DNA of 64,000 bases. It comes from Capitella teleta (lineage: Eukaryota; Annelida; Polychaeta; Capitellidae). The stretch lies in the NCBI GenBank assembly GCA_000328365.1, contig KB304922.1, positions 33,342 to 97,341 of the forward strand, written 5' to 3'. Positions 33,191 to 49,242 of the stretch are shown piece after piece. A program made the translations under genes and the position numbers. Under the pieces are notes generated by a model. That model did not search any database, was not told the origin of the DNA, and saw nothing but the letters and a program-made list of their open reading frames with translations. Numbering within the stretch: the stretch's first letter is position 1; each line of letters opens with the position of its first letter.

Positions 33191-35927
33191 GAGACTAGAT
33201 CATTTCAGTTACGCACGTTGCGTAGGATTACAAGTACAATGTACTTATACTTCCTTATATTACAAGTTAAAATAGGATGATCACGATACATCATAGACAT
33301 CGGCGGAAGTGGTTTTTATGACGAGGCATGACGCTTCAAAGAAAGGTTCAACTCAGTCAAGTATACAGTTGAATTCAGGTGACAATTTTAAGGTTAACTC
33401 CACAAATAATTGAGTACAATTATGTTTAAATAATATAGTATCTGCATTGTATACTTTGGTATTTGGTGAGTTCTCAAAAAATGACGTTATAGCGCTTATT
33501 TGTCTTATTAGCTTCTATGCACCTTATAAAATGATGGTTTGTAATGACATTACTTTGTGCTAACAACGACATGACATTTACGTACAGGTGTTCATTTGTT
33601 TACGTTATACCTATTATTAGGCGGTGAGTTCGTCTAAGAACCGTCATGTATGCTCCTCAAATGACCTCGTCCCCTTTTATTATCGTGCAGTAGATCCAAC
33701 TGTTCTATGAAATTGACCGGGGAAAGACCACGCCCATGGTCAAGCTTGTATAGCGCGTCATATCTTGCATCATGTCTGCTCTCACCCAAGATCTGATCAT
33801 GTCGAATACGTACAGATTTTAGATCCTTTTTTGTCAAGAACATAACTTTGTCCTGTAATAATTAAGTTTTTTCCCAGTTTGATTGTATAAAACGCAACTT
33901 ATATTTATTAAATTCTACAGAGAAGTGCGTCTGCTCTAGAACCTCGTGAATATAACGTACAGTTTAATAATAAAGCTTTAAGCTATTGTAACTGGCAGAG
34001 ACACCTAGAGATCCGAAAGTAGTCATTACTGGGGCATGATACTGATGTTGTCCAGTCTGAGAAACATCTGCATGGGTAGACTAACCTGATCAGCGATATA
34101 ATTAATTTAATATATTTTCCCTATGTTATGATTTTCAGGAATTAAGTTTAATTATCTAATTGAATCTTTGTTTTCAAATCGACCTCAAAGTGAGCGATGC
34201 TTTTACAATTTCGCTGATAATGGAAATTGGACGCCACTCACGGAAGCAAAATGTGGGTGTGTTTGGTTTCATTAGGAAATTTCATCAAATAAAAACACAA
34301 AAGCTAGTAATATGTGCGTTCAGCACTTGCTGGAATGAAGGAAAAAGAAGAAAAAATAAAAAAAAGGCCACCAAAGCACTAATAGATACCGCATGATTGA
34401 AACGAGTTCATCCGCGCAGATTAAATGTTCTCGAACGCATGCATCAGCCAAATTTGAAAGTAAATGGCGTTTTGATTATTGCTTCGTGGAACAAAGTGCC
34501 ATACATCATTTCTTATTGGACAGCACCAACAGCTGTTGAGATTTCATTTCGACCGCTAAATGCTGTCTAGGGCCTACTCGGACGCAATACATGACACACG
34601 TTTCGAAAAGAACGAGAAATGAATCAAGAGTGTCTCAGTGAACACAACTAACTTCCATGTTTGCTCTTCTAAGCAGGTCTATATCAGATTATTACTTAAT
34701 TGATTTGTGTCTGTTTGTCTTGATAAGCGTTTACACATTAGGGATACCTAGAATGACCATTTCTTGTGAAGAATAAGAGTTATGTGAGCCATGCTCCTCT
34801 CTTTTTTACGGACTGAAACTAATGACCGATGACATTCCATCAACTGATCATCAAAGAGAGGAGTCAAATGATTCACCACGAGGGAGATGTTTTGACCAAC
34901 AACGTTTGTAGACTTTTTATCGTGCGCACGACAAAACATCAAATGTGCTCTGGGAATTAGAAGACAAATAATTGTATTCATATGTTATGATCCTTAGAAC
35001 TGTTTCTCATCTTTAGTCCCACCCTTCTCATCTCGAAATATATACGTGGGTTGTTCGTGAAGTTTTCGACCTAACATAAAACGCTCAATGTTCGGAGGTT
35101 AGCTAGAGTAACTATTCACAAGATCACACGTAGCTTTGTTATTTTCCTGGCATTACTACTTTTTGATTGAGTGCACTTCTACCGACATTACTGTCAAAGC
35201 CACATTTATGGCGCCAGAAGTTTGATTAATGGGCCTTTTATACCACTCTCTCGCTACATTTGATCACTGATTTTAATTTGAATGAATGAATGTTTATTTC
35301 AGGACAGAATGTATTATAAATTTGGACATTAAACGTGACCTGAGGCCCCCCGGCGAGACACAAACGTACATATATTACGTATATATTGCTTATGTTGCAG
35401 AGTCCAGCCATGCTTGTACGAGAATCGTTGTCACCAGTTCAGACAGTGGGCGTAGGATTGCCTTCTCAACATTCACCCACGTGACCATACTTTCAACCTG
35501 GAATGCCGAACTCTTACAAGTAAACCGAATCCATATGAAGAAAAATAAACACTGCAAGTTGAACCAATTGACTTCATCAAAGGGGTATAATCGCAAACTG
35601 ATGATTTGATTTCACAGCACATGTTGAACATCTTCTGGTAGTAGCATGTTTAAGCGTAACTATTCGAAACTATTTGAAACCTCGGTCAAGTGAAATGGGC
35701 TCTACATCATTGGCTCGTAGCTTCTTATAGATACAACACACCAACATTCTTGGGCCATTTGGGGGCTGCATAATGATTGCCACATCACCATCCACGTGTG
35801 TTTTACATTTTGTAATTAACTTTCTTGAATAACGCATGACATAACTGAGCTTAAGATGATAGTGCGCAACCACAAAAGAAAGGGCAAGGAAAATACACAG
35901 CAATGATCTCTTCCTTGTGGATGTGCC
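33191..35927. other. Intergenic with scattered transposon ends
   Basis: No gene recognised. It contains the mariner-like terminus at 35045-35085. The segment 35200-35285 shares CATTTGATCACTGATTTTAA-type sequence with about 52925-53000. Open frames on the - strand (33634-33843, 34748-34981) have no recognisable motif. Confidence 0.35.
35045..35085 (+). mobile_element. mariner-like terminus, isolated
   Basis: Reads GTGGGTTGTTCGTGAAG then TTTTCGACCTAACATA. It matches the reverse complement of 53886-53926. GGGTTGTTC plus AAGTTNTCG is a pattern I associate with mariner-family terminal repeats. No partner terminus or transposase was found nearby, so this is a relic end. Confidence 0.5.
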
Positions 35928-36340
35928 CTTATCAATATGTGTCAAGGCCAAAAAGGAAAGGTGCTTCATTTCCTTTCAATCTGACCAGTGGTCAAAAGAG
36001 CAATTCTGAATTCCACGCATGTTTACGCAGCTGATTAGACGAAGGACATTAGCTCACGTGATCTTCATCTCAGTCACGTGACCTCTTAGGGGCCCTTCAT
36101 GTCTCTCAGCGATTTTCCCTTCTCTGTCTCATTGTTGCACGTCATCCATCTTCTACCATGGGACTGCTGCGAAGGACGCGCTCAATCGTGTTAGTTTGTT
36201 CTCTGGTGTGTCAATGCAGCCCCCCCCCCCTCTCTCTCTCTCTCTCGCTGGCATTTAGTCATGAAAGCAAGAAGGCATTTTTGTCAACAGCAAAGTGCAA
36301 AATGCATTATGCATGATTCATTGCAGTGACACGCAATCTC
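35928..36340 (-). repeat. Inverted repeat pair, arm B
   Basis: Near-identical reverse complement of 20503-20918, about 15 kb away. It carries the matching CACGTG boxes (36055-36060 and 36075-36080) and a (C)n(CT)n tract at 36221-36246 whose length differs from arm A, as expected for a microsatellite. Similarity ends abruptly at 36340 after ACACGCAATCTC. Confidence 0.8.
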
Positions 36341-36445
36341 CATCTCCTCACTCACCTAGTCGTTTTATTTTCTTCTATCATTAATTAATTTCCATTCAAT
36401 AAGGCGCCGTACTTTTCGTGCTGCACACACATGAAAAGTCCCTGG

Positions 36446-36547
36446 TTAGGCTGCTTTTGGCCGACATTGTGTGTCCCCGATTAAGCTACTAAAGCCCGAT
36501 ATTGTGTATCCCCGTTAGGCTGCCTTGGGCCGATATTGTGTGTACTC
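36446..36547. repeat. 35-bp tandem repeat, 3 units
   Basis: Units begin TTAGGCTGCTTTTGG, TTAAGCTACTAAAGC and TTAGGCTGCCTTGGG, and each contains CGAYATTGTGTRT. The units are diverged from each other, so this array is older than the one at 32.5 kb. Confidence 0.75.
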
Positions 36548-36675
36548 TCCTCCTGTTAATTTCTCAGTTTTGGTATATCAGCGAAGCATGCAGTTTTTGT
36601 CATATCTCGAAAAACATCATCATAATATGGCGCGTGTCAGCTAATCCTTCCTCAAAAATCGTGCAAGTTTAATTA

Positions 36676-36812
36676 AGGGGTAAGTCACGGAAAGGAGGTG
36701 TTTATGCTAGGGTTGCCACTTCGTCTCGTCGGTTATTTGGCTCCACATTCACTTGAACATTAAATCAATCCTAGCATAATCGCCTCCTTCCGTGACTTAT
36801 CCCTTAGTTAAC
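36676..36812. mobile_element. Short MITE with about 35-bp TIRs
   Basis: Inverted ends opening GGGGTAAGTCACGGAAAGG and closing CCTTCCGTGACTTATCCC, flanked by TTAA-like sequence on the left and TTAG on the right. Both arms include TATGCTAGG / CCTAGCATA. At 137 bp it has no coding room. It could be a piggyBac-type (TTAA) or Harbinger-type derivative; the imperfect flank leaves this open. Confidence 0.65.
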
Positions 36813-37740
36813 TAATGTACTCGAAATGCAGCGTAAAATTTGAATAAATACGGCCGATATAGGCATTCTTAAGGCTAGGATACCCGCCAAATGCATGCCG
36901 ATTGGGCGATAATATGAGACATCGTGACTTTTTGCGGGTACTGGCGATAAATCATAATCCATTAAATGCACAAAATAGGGCTGCTTATTTCGTTGAAATC
37001 TTATGAAATCATTTAGGCTAGTTTTCTAATAATAGTTCGCAAAATAAGGAGTTCAACATTTTAAAATTATTTTGCCTTCTTTAGTATTTACAAATTGTAC
37101 AAACTGATACGCGATAATTAAGTGAAACATTACATGATGGTGATTGAAAATGCGGCTTATATTAAGATTAATTATGATTACATATTAATCTCTCCCAGGA
37201 GTTACGTCATGGCAAATTACATATATGGCAAACGAATGGAAAGCGTAACATTCTTTTGTGCTTTTTTTTTTCACATTTTTTCAGTATTAGTATTAAATAA
37301 TTAGGATGTTAGGTATAATAAAAATTTAGTAGAGATAAAAGACTTTTACTTTTTTGCACAGCCGTTGAACATATAGGGGCCTAAAAACAGTAATAGTATT
37401 AGTATAATTTTTTCCCTTGACAGCTTGAAGCTTCATTGACACAGAATGTGTCTTCAAAGTCGGACCCGCCAGTAAGTTGAATTGTCTTTCTGAGGTGTTC
37501 TAGATTATAGATGCATATATATCATTGTTATCGTACAGTTGCAGAATTGTATTGTAATTAAAGATTCAATATTTTGATAGTATTTGTGCGATGCACTTCG
37601 CTGTGTGCATACAGTGGTCACTTGATAATATTAATTGGCTTTGACTAAATAATAACATTATTAATTAATAACTGGTTGCCTTCATTTTCTAATTTTATAT
37701 TTTCCACCACTCTGTTTTATGTTTATGGGGTCACAATTGC

Positions 37741-37816
37741 TGTTGAATCATTTCGAGATTATTGTGACGTCATTGCACTGTTGAATCTTTTCGAGATTAT
37801 TGTGACGTCATTGCAC
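37741..37816. repeat. 38-bp tandem duplication carrying two CREs
   Basis: Two adjacent 38-bp units (37741-37778, 37779-37816) differ by one base. Each contains the full palindrome TGACGTCA, at 37765-37772 and 37803-37810, exactly one unit apart. TGACGTCA is the consensus CREB/ATF site. Whether the sites act as an enhancer is inference; the nearest recognised gene is the protease, transcribed away from here. Confidence 0.75.
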
Positions 37817-39401
37817 GTTTCGACCAGTCACGAAGCCACGATTTGTCACGTGCGATGTATGCATACCAGTCCGTGAGATTCAAACTTCCCATGACATTTT
37901 GAACGGAATCTCGAAAATGGTGCTTTGTGTTTGGTCGATAATCGTCGATAATTGATGTGACGAAGATGTTATGATACTAGTAATTTCTAAGTTAAGAAAG
38001 TTAATTAATCATAATAGTACATATTAGATATGAAGGTTTTATCAAAGATACTGTATTTGGAGTATATTAGATTTGATGTTGCTATTTTATAATCGATCAA
38101 TCATTTAGCTAAGATCATCCGCTAATCAAATTAGAATATTATTATTTGCGGCAACATCATCTGCGTATACTGGATCAAATGCGGTTGTCATGGTAACGCA
38201 CATTTTCCAATGTTAATGGAAGATTCCAATGGAAATGTGGCTCGCTCGTACGGACCTCACATAATACGTAAATTATGTGAATGCAGCTCATTTGCGGGCC
38301 GAATGATGCGTGCGTGCATTTTCATGTGAATATATCACAAAACATTCTAATTATATCTCACGTCAATAGTAGTTGTCTCTTCCAAAAATAATCCGTTTTT
38401 AACTTTTGGTACGACGCGGCCTGATTTCACGAAAGGCGCAAAAATTTCAACCCGAACGTCTCGGATGTTTGAATTGCGCGACGTCAGCGGTTGCCAGCAT
38501 TTTTCACAGTAAAAGTAGGACGTTGGTGATATGAAAATAGTTCAGCAGTAAATCTAAAACCCGGATCGGTTGTTGTGGTCCCAACAAAAATTGTAGGATA
38601 CAGCATGGACGCTGTTATATTTGGCGGATTATTTGCGTGAACATTGTAAGGTGACCCAGGTATTGAAAATATTTATCTAGTGTGGACTCATTATGGACCT
38701 GATATGGTGGGGCGGATCCACAGGCGATCGGGATCAGCCATAGTACACTAGCTGTTGAGTCACCCAGTTTGTAAGCTGTTGACCGCTGGGAATTGATGGC
38801 TACCTTATATATGGCGTCCTCATTATTATTGCTTGTTGCTCAGGCTCTTTCAACACATCCTCACAGACAAATGATCTCCAGTGATGAGTTAAACTGTTGC
38901 AGTATAGTGTACGAGCTGCTAGGTGCTGTTGTGACTTTGTGAGCATTAAGCCCAGGAGATCTCGCCATAGGTTTTTTCGGGTGTATAATACCAAGAGATT
39001 GATATAATTGAGACTTAATTTGAGATAAAAAGGTTTTGTTCAGTTTTAATGTACACATTGTGTTATTATGTTACATTGCATGTACGTAATTGCATGCAAA
39101 ATAAATACATGTATTATATATGTTAAACATAAAAAAAAGTTCCCTAAACTGAGAGCAGACAAATGGATGACCTCATCCGAGACAGCGACTGTCTCGTATG
39201 CTAACTGTTAATTGTCCATAGTGGTCGGAGAAATGTCTATTGAAGTCAGACGAACAATGAATCGAGTCTGCTGTGTAATCGAACAACAGAAACCTGTTTG
39301 CTTTCAATTTCGGATAATCGTCGTGGTTGATGGGAAGGGATAAAAGGGCTCAGATAGCTGGATTTCAGACTATTTTATTTCAACAATAACATACACGTAG
39401 A

Positions 39402-39407
39402 TTTATT
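39402..39407 (-). terminator. Candidate polyadenylation signal of the protease
   Basis: AATAAA on the - strand about 195 bases after the protease stop codon; another lies at 39374-39379. Both are at a normal distance for a 3' UTR. The choice between them cannot be made from sequence alone. Confidence 0.45.
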
Positions 39408-39600
39408 TGTGTATGTATACGTGTAGGCCACACAACTAAATTCATACTATTTTCATGAATGCAATTCTAATAAAAACAGTTGATAACATGTCATGACAAC
39501 AATCAATGCAGGTTACACTAAATTGATTATTCTTTAATTTAACTTGAAAAGATGAATGTCAACAAGAGGCAATATTCCCAGAACTTACAAGTTATAGAAC

Positions 39601-43767
<4,167 letters not shown>

Positions 43768-45673
43768 TTCAACGTAATCCGTTTCCCTGACAACCCCGTA
43801 GAACGATTCTTCATCCCTGAGAAAGTTTCGTCATACCTTTGAGAAACAGCAACACCTTTGTTATAATATTGAAAAAAAAAGTTCTGGTCGAGCTCTTTTT
43901 TTTAATTGTGGCCTTAGGGAATGAAGGCATTACACGCAACTTCCGTTAAAATGTGACAGGTGAGCGTTGTTTTAGTCAATTAAACGGTAAAGACATCTTG
44001 ATACACTGAAAATTGTGAGAATTTAAAACGTATGGAATTTATTTAAATCTTAGGGCGGTAAACGTGAAGAAAATTACAATACCGGTATGCAGGCTATACG
44101 TCTACATCACTTTAAAATGACGATTTATATTTTGAGAGAAACAGACATTCGATGCCAGAATTAAAAGAAATAAACAAGTGATATAATACCTCGGAATTGT
44201 CCATACGCAATAAATAATCCAATTTTGTAATTCCCAACAAACGAAATGTTTAAAATGACATAAAACAAGGATACTTTTGCACATTTACAATGGGACACTC
44301 CTACACAAACGAAAGTCCGCTTGCGACACAACTATGTTTAAATATATTCAGGCAGAGAAATGTAATAATGACTGAAAGAGCCCGGAGGTACAATTGAGCA
44401 TCATTATTGAATTATAATTATACTTTATGTCCAATGCCGAGGCAAAATGGACGCCTGGAGGCTGCGAAAGGAAACCAAAGGACATTGTGTTCACTGAACA
44501 CGTTCGGCTGCTCCTCGTATTGGACAATGCGTCCGAACAATCGTTCATCAGCGAGTCTTGGGTATCACTACTCAATGATTCTGTTGCCGTGTTTGCTGCC
44601 TCAGCCTGTGCGTGGTAATAGCTTATGACACCCCATTATTGCGCATGCTAAACAGCGATGCAACCAACCAGCGCATTGCCACACTGATGTCCACATCCAT
44701 GCTGCTATACATACACGAATGTGCAGTGTTAACATTTCAAATCTTAGTTCTCGCGTTAAAGGGGTAGTGCGACTGTGTCATATAATAGGTGCTGATTTAG
44801 GAAGCATTGTCCCGCCTGCCTTTGTCCAAGGCAGTCCTTGCACAGAGAACAATAGAAAGATTAGAGAAGGACATTTCCTTATTTGGCAAAATGTCAAGAC
44901 GCAAATTGAGCCAACCATGTGAAGGAGGAGCTTTGGACAAGAGTATGGACAACGCGGTCAGATATTATGACTGATAGTAGTAATCGAATTCCAACAAGGC
45001 GGATATCAGATCGTTCGTTGTGAGGTATAATATCAAACTACGCTCATTCTTGACACAGCGAGTAAATTTTCTCTGCAAATCTACTCGATCTCCCAGAGAA
45101 TTGATTTCCGCCTAAACGCAATTCTCCGATCACAACCACTGCAGCAATACGTCTGATTTTCTTGGAAATACTTAAATTCTTGGAAACGATTAGACTGAGG
45201 GAACGAAGTCTCCAATCGGAAGCAAACGAGGCTCTACGTGTTCCGCGCTGCGTTTGTCTAAATAAATATTTCATAAAACAAGCCATTAAGAGAAAGGGGA
45301 CGAAGAAGTCTGTCTAGAGACTCGACCTTCACCTGCGTCTATCTTCATCATGCGAAATCCTTTGTCTTGTGCTTTATCTTCATTTGGTCTCATGACACTC
45401 ACTCTAGAGACAACCTCTTGCCCAACCCCACAATAGCAAAAACGCTCACCCATTTATGTGTTAACTCGGGGTGCACTCTCTGTGCTCTTGGCGTCCATGG
45501 GTCAATCATTTTCATGATTCCCAGTATAGTTTACCGTGAATGAGACATACTTTGGAATAACATGTTTCATTTGTACACATTATGTTTGATTCTTGTACAC
45601 TTACTAAGTCACTAAGCATGTGACATCTATACACTGAGTATATCATGTTGGTATTTTCCTGGGGTATGCATCT
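43768..45673. other. Upstream of the protease gene, no other gene recognised
   Basis: The protease promoter is expected here, but no clear TATA box was identified. Open frames at 44348-44628 lie on both strands with no motif. 44760-44930 is moderately GC-rich, and I could not assign it. Confidence 0.35.
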
Positions 45674-46421
45674 GGGGCCGATTCCCGAAAGAAACTTAAG
45701 TGGTAAAACTAAGTTCGGGAGGAGTTAAGTTGACTAAAACGATTCCAGAAACACACTTAAGTCCTCTAGACCCTGCAAAACTTAAGTGACCTCCGGCCAC
45801 CTGACTTAGATCAAACTTAGTGGATTCAAGATGGCGCCGATCAGAAGACGCCGGATTAATGCAAGGTGTCAACACCTAGAAGGAGCTTTCCAGACAGGAG
45901 CAACGCTCTGGAAGGCGTCCCAGAAGACACCCTAGTGCGTCGATACAGATTTAACGCAAATGGGATTTTGTTTGTTGTGTGCCGTTATCTCAAGTCAACT
46001 GCAGCGTCCTAGCGGTCGGGGCTCACCGCTGCCTATTCTATTGGAAGTGTGTGCATTCCTCCGGTTTGTGGCATGCGACGCCTTTTACCATGTAATCGGG
46101 GATACAACAGACATACAATTACCCCGATCATACTATGTATATACCCTCGCATTTCGCGTTTGTGATGCTTTCGTTTTCGATAAAGTTTTGGAAAAATCAT
46201 AAACAGTTCATGAAAGTCATGTTGCAAGGTACGTTTACCACTGATCAAATTTCCCCCCATATCTTATACATTCCTTGGCAGATAGCCAAATCCGATTTAC
46301 GCTACTTAAGTTAAATTCAGCAAAAATGCGTTTGTGGAATCGACTTAACTTGAAAACTTAACTCAACGCTCCAGGCGTTATGTTAAGTCCCACAGTTGAG
46401 TTTCTTTCTGGAATCGGCCCC
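45674..46421 (-). mobile_element. TIR element family R3, copy 2 (complete ends)
   Basis: A 748-bp element with inverted ends GGGGCCGATTCCCGAAAG and TTTCTGGAATCGGCCCC, related in inverse orientation to 26866-27550. On the - strand a frame from 46260 encodes MGGNLISGKRTLQHDF and continues to KHHKREMR, matching copy 1 with few, mostly conservative changes. The element also contains AAGATGGCGCC (45828-45838), a YY1-type motif retained in copy 1 as AAGATGGCGC. No convincing target duplication is visible. It could be a Harbinger relative or an unclassified MITE. Confidence 0.72.
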
Positions 46422-46487
46422 TGGATCCAAGACGACACGGGAAATATACGGGTTCTCGTTAAATGAACTATTCGCGTACTATTCGAA

Positions 46488-46526
46488 TATATACACGTAT
46501 CTTCATTATGAAGATACGTGTATATA
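46488..46526. repeat. Perfect 19-bp-arm palindrome
   Basis: Arms TATACACGTATCTTCAT with two more pairs outside, and their exact complement, separated by a single T. Such a near-perfect hairpin can extrude as a cruciform or form a strong RNA stem. It is adjacent to the R3 element but outside its termini. Confidence 0.85.
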
Positions 46527-46639
46527 AATTTTTAATTATGATCTAAGGTGAGATTGATTTGTTTGATAACTTGGCTATATTTCTATCTTGTAAATATCTT
46601 TGAACCTACAAATGCAACTCCTCAAGCTAGCGCTGTTAT

Positions 46640-46975
46640 AAAAGACAACAAACAAATACAAACAGCGAATAATTCGAGATCAGATCGTATGACGCAAGAG
46701 TTGCTGCTGGACCTAAACAGCGACAGGCTTCTTTGGTCACAACATGGGACTCACAATATCAATGGCATTCATTCAGGAAACAATTAAAGGAAGGAAGAGG
46801 AGAGGACAACCAAGGATAACTGAATGTCCAATATATCTCAGTGGACAAGGATGGAACTGTCCGACGGAATCCCAACAATGAGAACATAGGAGAAGGATCA
46901 CCGGAGAGGAGGCCTTCTATTGCTCCTTATGCTGCCACCCGGTCACCGGATTGATGAGATGATGAAATGAAGCAG
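46640..46975 (+). mobile_element. 3' end of a LINE, degraded
   Basis: Translated pieces read IKGRKRRGQPRIT and, one frame on, MSNISQWTRMELSDGIPT, then EKDHRRGG. The order GKRxRGRPRxTW..NI.xWTxxxLxxAV..AxDRxxWR is the usual C-terminal signature of LINE reverse-transcriptase proteins. Here it is split by a frameshift and an in-frame stop, and the upstream reverse transcriptase is absent. A 5'-truncated insertion is typical of LINE copies. The clade (CR1, L2, RTE or similar) cannot be told. Confidence 0.45.
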
Positions 46976-48270
46976 AAGGTCCCGTGTGCACGGCGAATGA
47001 GTGCGCTTAATGGTGTATGGCTCTTTGTACCACGACCTGAAACTTTTATGCCCGTATTCAGGCCGACTTGGGGATGTCTTCAAAAGACGAGACGATTTCT
47101 GATTCGTCACACGCATGCGCCTTTTGGGATACGTCTATAACGATCGAGGTCAGATTGAGTTAATACAGCTGCTTGTGTAAGACAGATCCTATGCACGATG
47201 TTCCGTTTCATTTATTCAATTTTGTTTCACTTCACACCCAGTCAGTAACAGGGCGAAATTTATCTCGCTACTAAATATATGGTGTCTACGAGATATCACG
47301 AAGTCTCTGTTTTAAGATAGATCTTGTGGGTCTTTTTGGGGGGAGGGTTTGCTGGTTTTTGTTTTATTATTATTATTTTTTTTTTTTTTTTATTCTTTTA
47401 TTTTTTTTTTTTTATTGAAGTTGAAGTTGAAGCCACTGGAATGATTATGTTTCAAACGTGTGCATGCTCAAAGTACAAATACATTTGCCATTAAATTCAC
47501 TGAAGGATGGACCTGATAGGTCAACCAGCCATTTTCTTATTCTTCGTCTATGACCTTGTTTCATTCTGTGGCATTGGCCAAACAAGACAAACATTTCCAG
47601 TTATCTATGTTTCAATCATAGCTACGCTAGACTAACGCCAACGCATTTATATTTATAGTTGGCAGGTGCCTCTATAAAACCTTGATTTATATGGCTTCAG
47701 ACGTAACAACAAACTGCGAATGAAACACGCCAAATCATACCTTATTATATCAGAAGACATAGAAATTGCCTCGAGTGATAAGAATGAAAAATACTCCGGA
47801 GGATTCTGGTATCAACACTTTCAGCTCGTACGCGCATCGTGAAACGTCATTTTGACAGCTATGTTCCGTGAGACGTGTGATGCGATTGCACGTGTCATCC
47901 CGGATCAAAGGGATCATACGAGATCAGATCATAAAAATCGAGGGTTGAAAACGAGTTACGGAAAAGGAAAGGAATAAAATTGGGTTCTTTTGAAATGGCA
48001 TTCCAACATGTGTTACATATCGATAATTGACTAGTTGTTGACTATAATGGCCGAATTTTGGATTGAGCATGGCTGGTAAAGGAGATTGTGGGTAACGTGT
48101 GTGTAACCTGAGCAGGTTAATTTCTTTTTCTGGGCCATAATATAACACACCACCTTTTACCTGCCGTGTGTGAATATAAGAAGCAGCCTTGTCATTTCAT
48201 CCTCACGATTTGACGCCGATACTCAATGCTTTCATGTAAGCCACACATCTCCTTTGCCTACCCTTTTCAG
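46976..48270. other. Intergenic with T-rich tracts
   Basis: 47366-47413 is almost pure T with an (ATT)n start. The rest has no recognised gene. The last 25 bases form a polypyrimidine tract ending CCCTTTTCAG, a good 3' splice site in front of the candidate exon. Confidence 0.35.
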
Positions 48271-48561
48271 ACGAGAATTCGGCCAACAATGTTCATATTT
48301 CGGACTTTTGGAAAACCGCGATTTTTACCGAGAGGAATTTCTATGAAAACTTCCTCCAGACAACGCCGATTACCGACTGCGCCTACAACAAAATATTGGT
48401 CTTCCGCTTTGGCCCAACTCCTGTCCGTGCACGCGTACCCATGTTGGGCAGAAAACATCTTCTCTATATACTATATGCCGGAGCATACAAACTGTTCGTG
48501 TAACTGGTCAGCAATACGGAAATTTTCGATGAAACCTTCGAAGAATCTATCAGCTTTCTGC
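48271..48561 (+). pseudogene. Unrecognised candidate exon with one in-frame stop
   Basis: Bounded by a strong acceptor (CCTACCCTTTTCAG) and donor (C then GTGAGT). The 291 bases split as 2+288+1, so both edges are phase 1 in the same frame. That frame reads ENSANNVHISDFWKTAIFTE and on through LVFRFGPTPVRARV and YILYAGAYKLFV. It then meets TAA at 48501-48503 and continues LVSNTEIFDETFEES to the donor. Composition (aromatic, acidic and glycine-rich) looks protein-like, unlike the 134-codon overlapping frame from 48226. I recognise no family. It could be an exon of a decayed gene, an exon whose real end is at the stop, or chance. Confidence 0.35.
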
Positions 48562-49201
48562 GTGAGTGTTAAGTATATATACCTCGATCCTCTTACCAGC
48601 TTAAAGCGGACATGTGGTCAACATACGTGATAATTACAATAGCAAGTACGTACGTATGGCTTACATATCATCTAGAATTCTATATACCTTTTATCCAAAC
48701 CACAACAATTGTTCAGTTCCATGCAAGTATCTCGTTATTAATTTCATTGAATTAATAACAGAATGATTAACGGTGACAAACAACACGTAAATGCTGGGGT
48801 TTCCCCGAATCGTGCGACGGTGGGTTGATTACATCAGGAAAAGTTAAATTGCATCACCTTTTTCTTACAGAGAAACTGCGACACATTGATGTAATGAGAG
48901 CTTGAAAATGTCGCTTGGTGTTCGCGCATTCCGAGTAACGCTCACTGCCGTGGTGGGAAACCAGCCCTTGAAATTGCAATTTGCTGCTCGTTAGTAACAG
49001 TTGGTTGGGTACATGTAATGTGTTTCATTTATTCGTAATTATGTACGAGACCTATTACTCAGAAGTAATACGAAAGACGCAAGGGTACAGAATTATTTAA
49101 AAAGAATGTCGACAGGAAACTCGAATGACAAACGATAAATATAATTCTTTCAACAACAACCAATTATACAATTGAGCAAATTTTAGAGTTTTGTCTTCAA
49201 C

Positions 49202-49242
49202 ATGAAGTAGACTACTTTTGGCCCACTCTGTATAAAGATGAA
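49202..49242 (+). mobile_element. mariner-type MITE, lone right end
   Basis: ATGAAGTAGACTACTTTTGG followed by CCCACTCTGTATA is the right terminus of the family seen complete at 2905-3597 and 61166-61845. About 20 upstream bases also resemble copy 1. No left terminus was found, so this is a truncated relic. Confidence 0.7.

Larger units (their letters stand above)
36813..39600. other. Intergenic, 3' side of the protease gene
   Basis: AT-rich, with no recognised exon. 38710-38740 shares GGCGATCGGGATCAGCCATA with 58885-58915. Several long AT tracts (39060-39130) follow. The region near 39374-39407 carries the likely polyadenylation signals of the protease. Confidence 0.35.

Noticed and set aside
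38800-39058. Overlapping - strand frames suggestive of a retroelement protein (NLWRDLLGLMLTKSQQ)
   Set aside because: Only a vague resemblance; no conserved motif could be named and there are no supporting termini.
48226-48630. 134-codon frame starting at 48226 on the + strand
   Set aside because: Its composition (Ser, Thr, Lys, Arg) looks non-coding, and it overlaps the more protein-like frame bounded by splice sites at 48271-48561.
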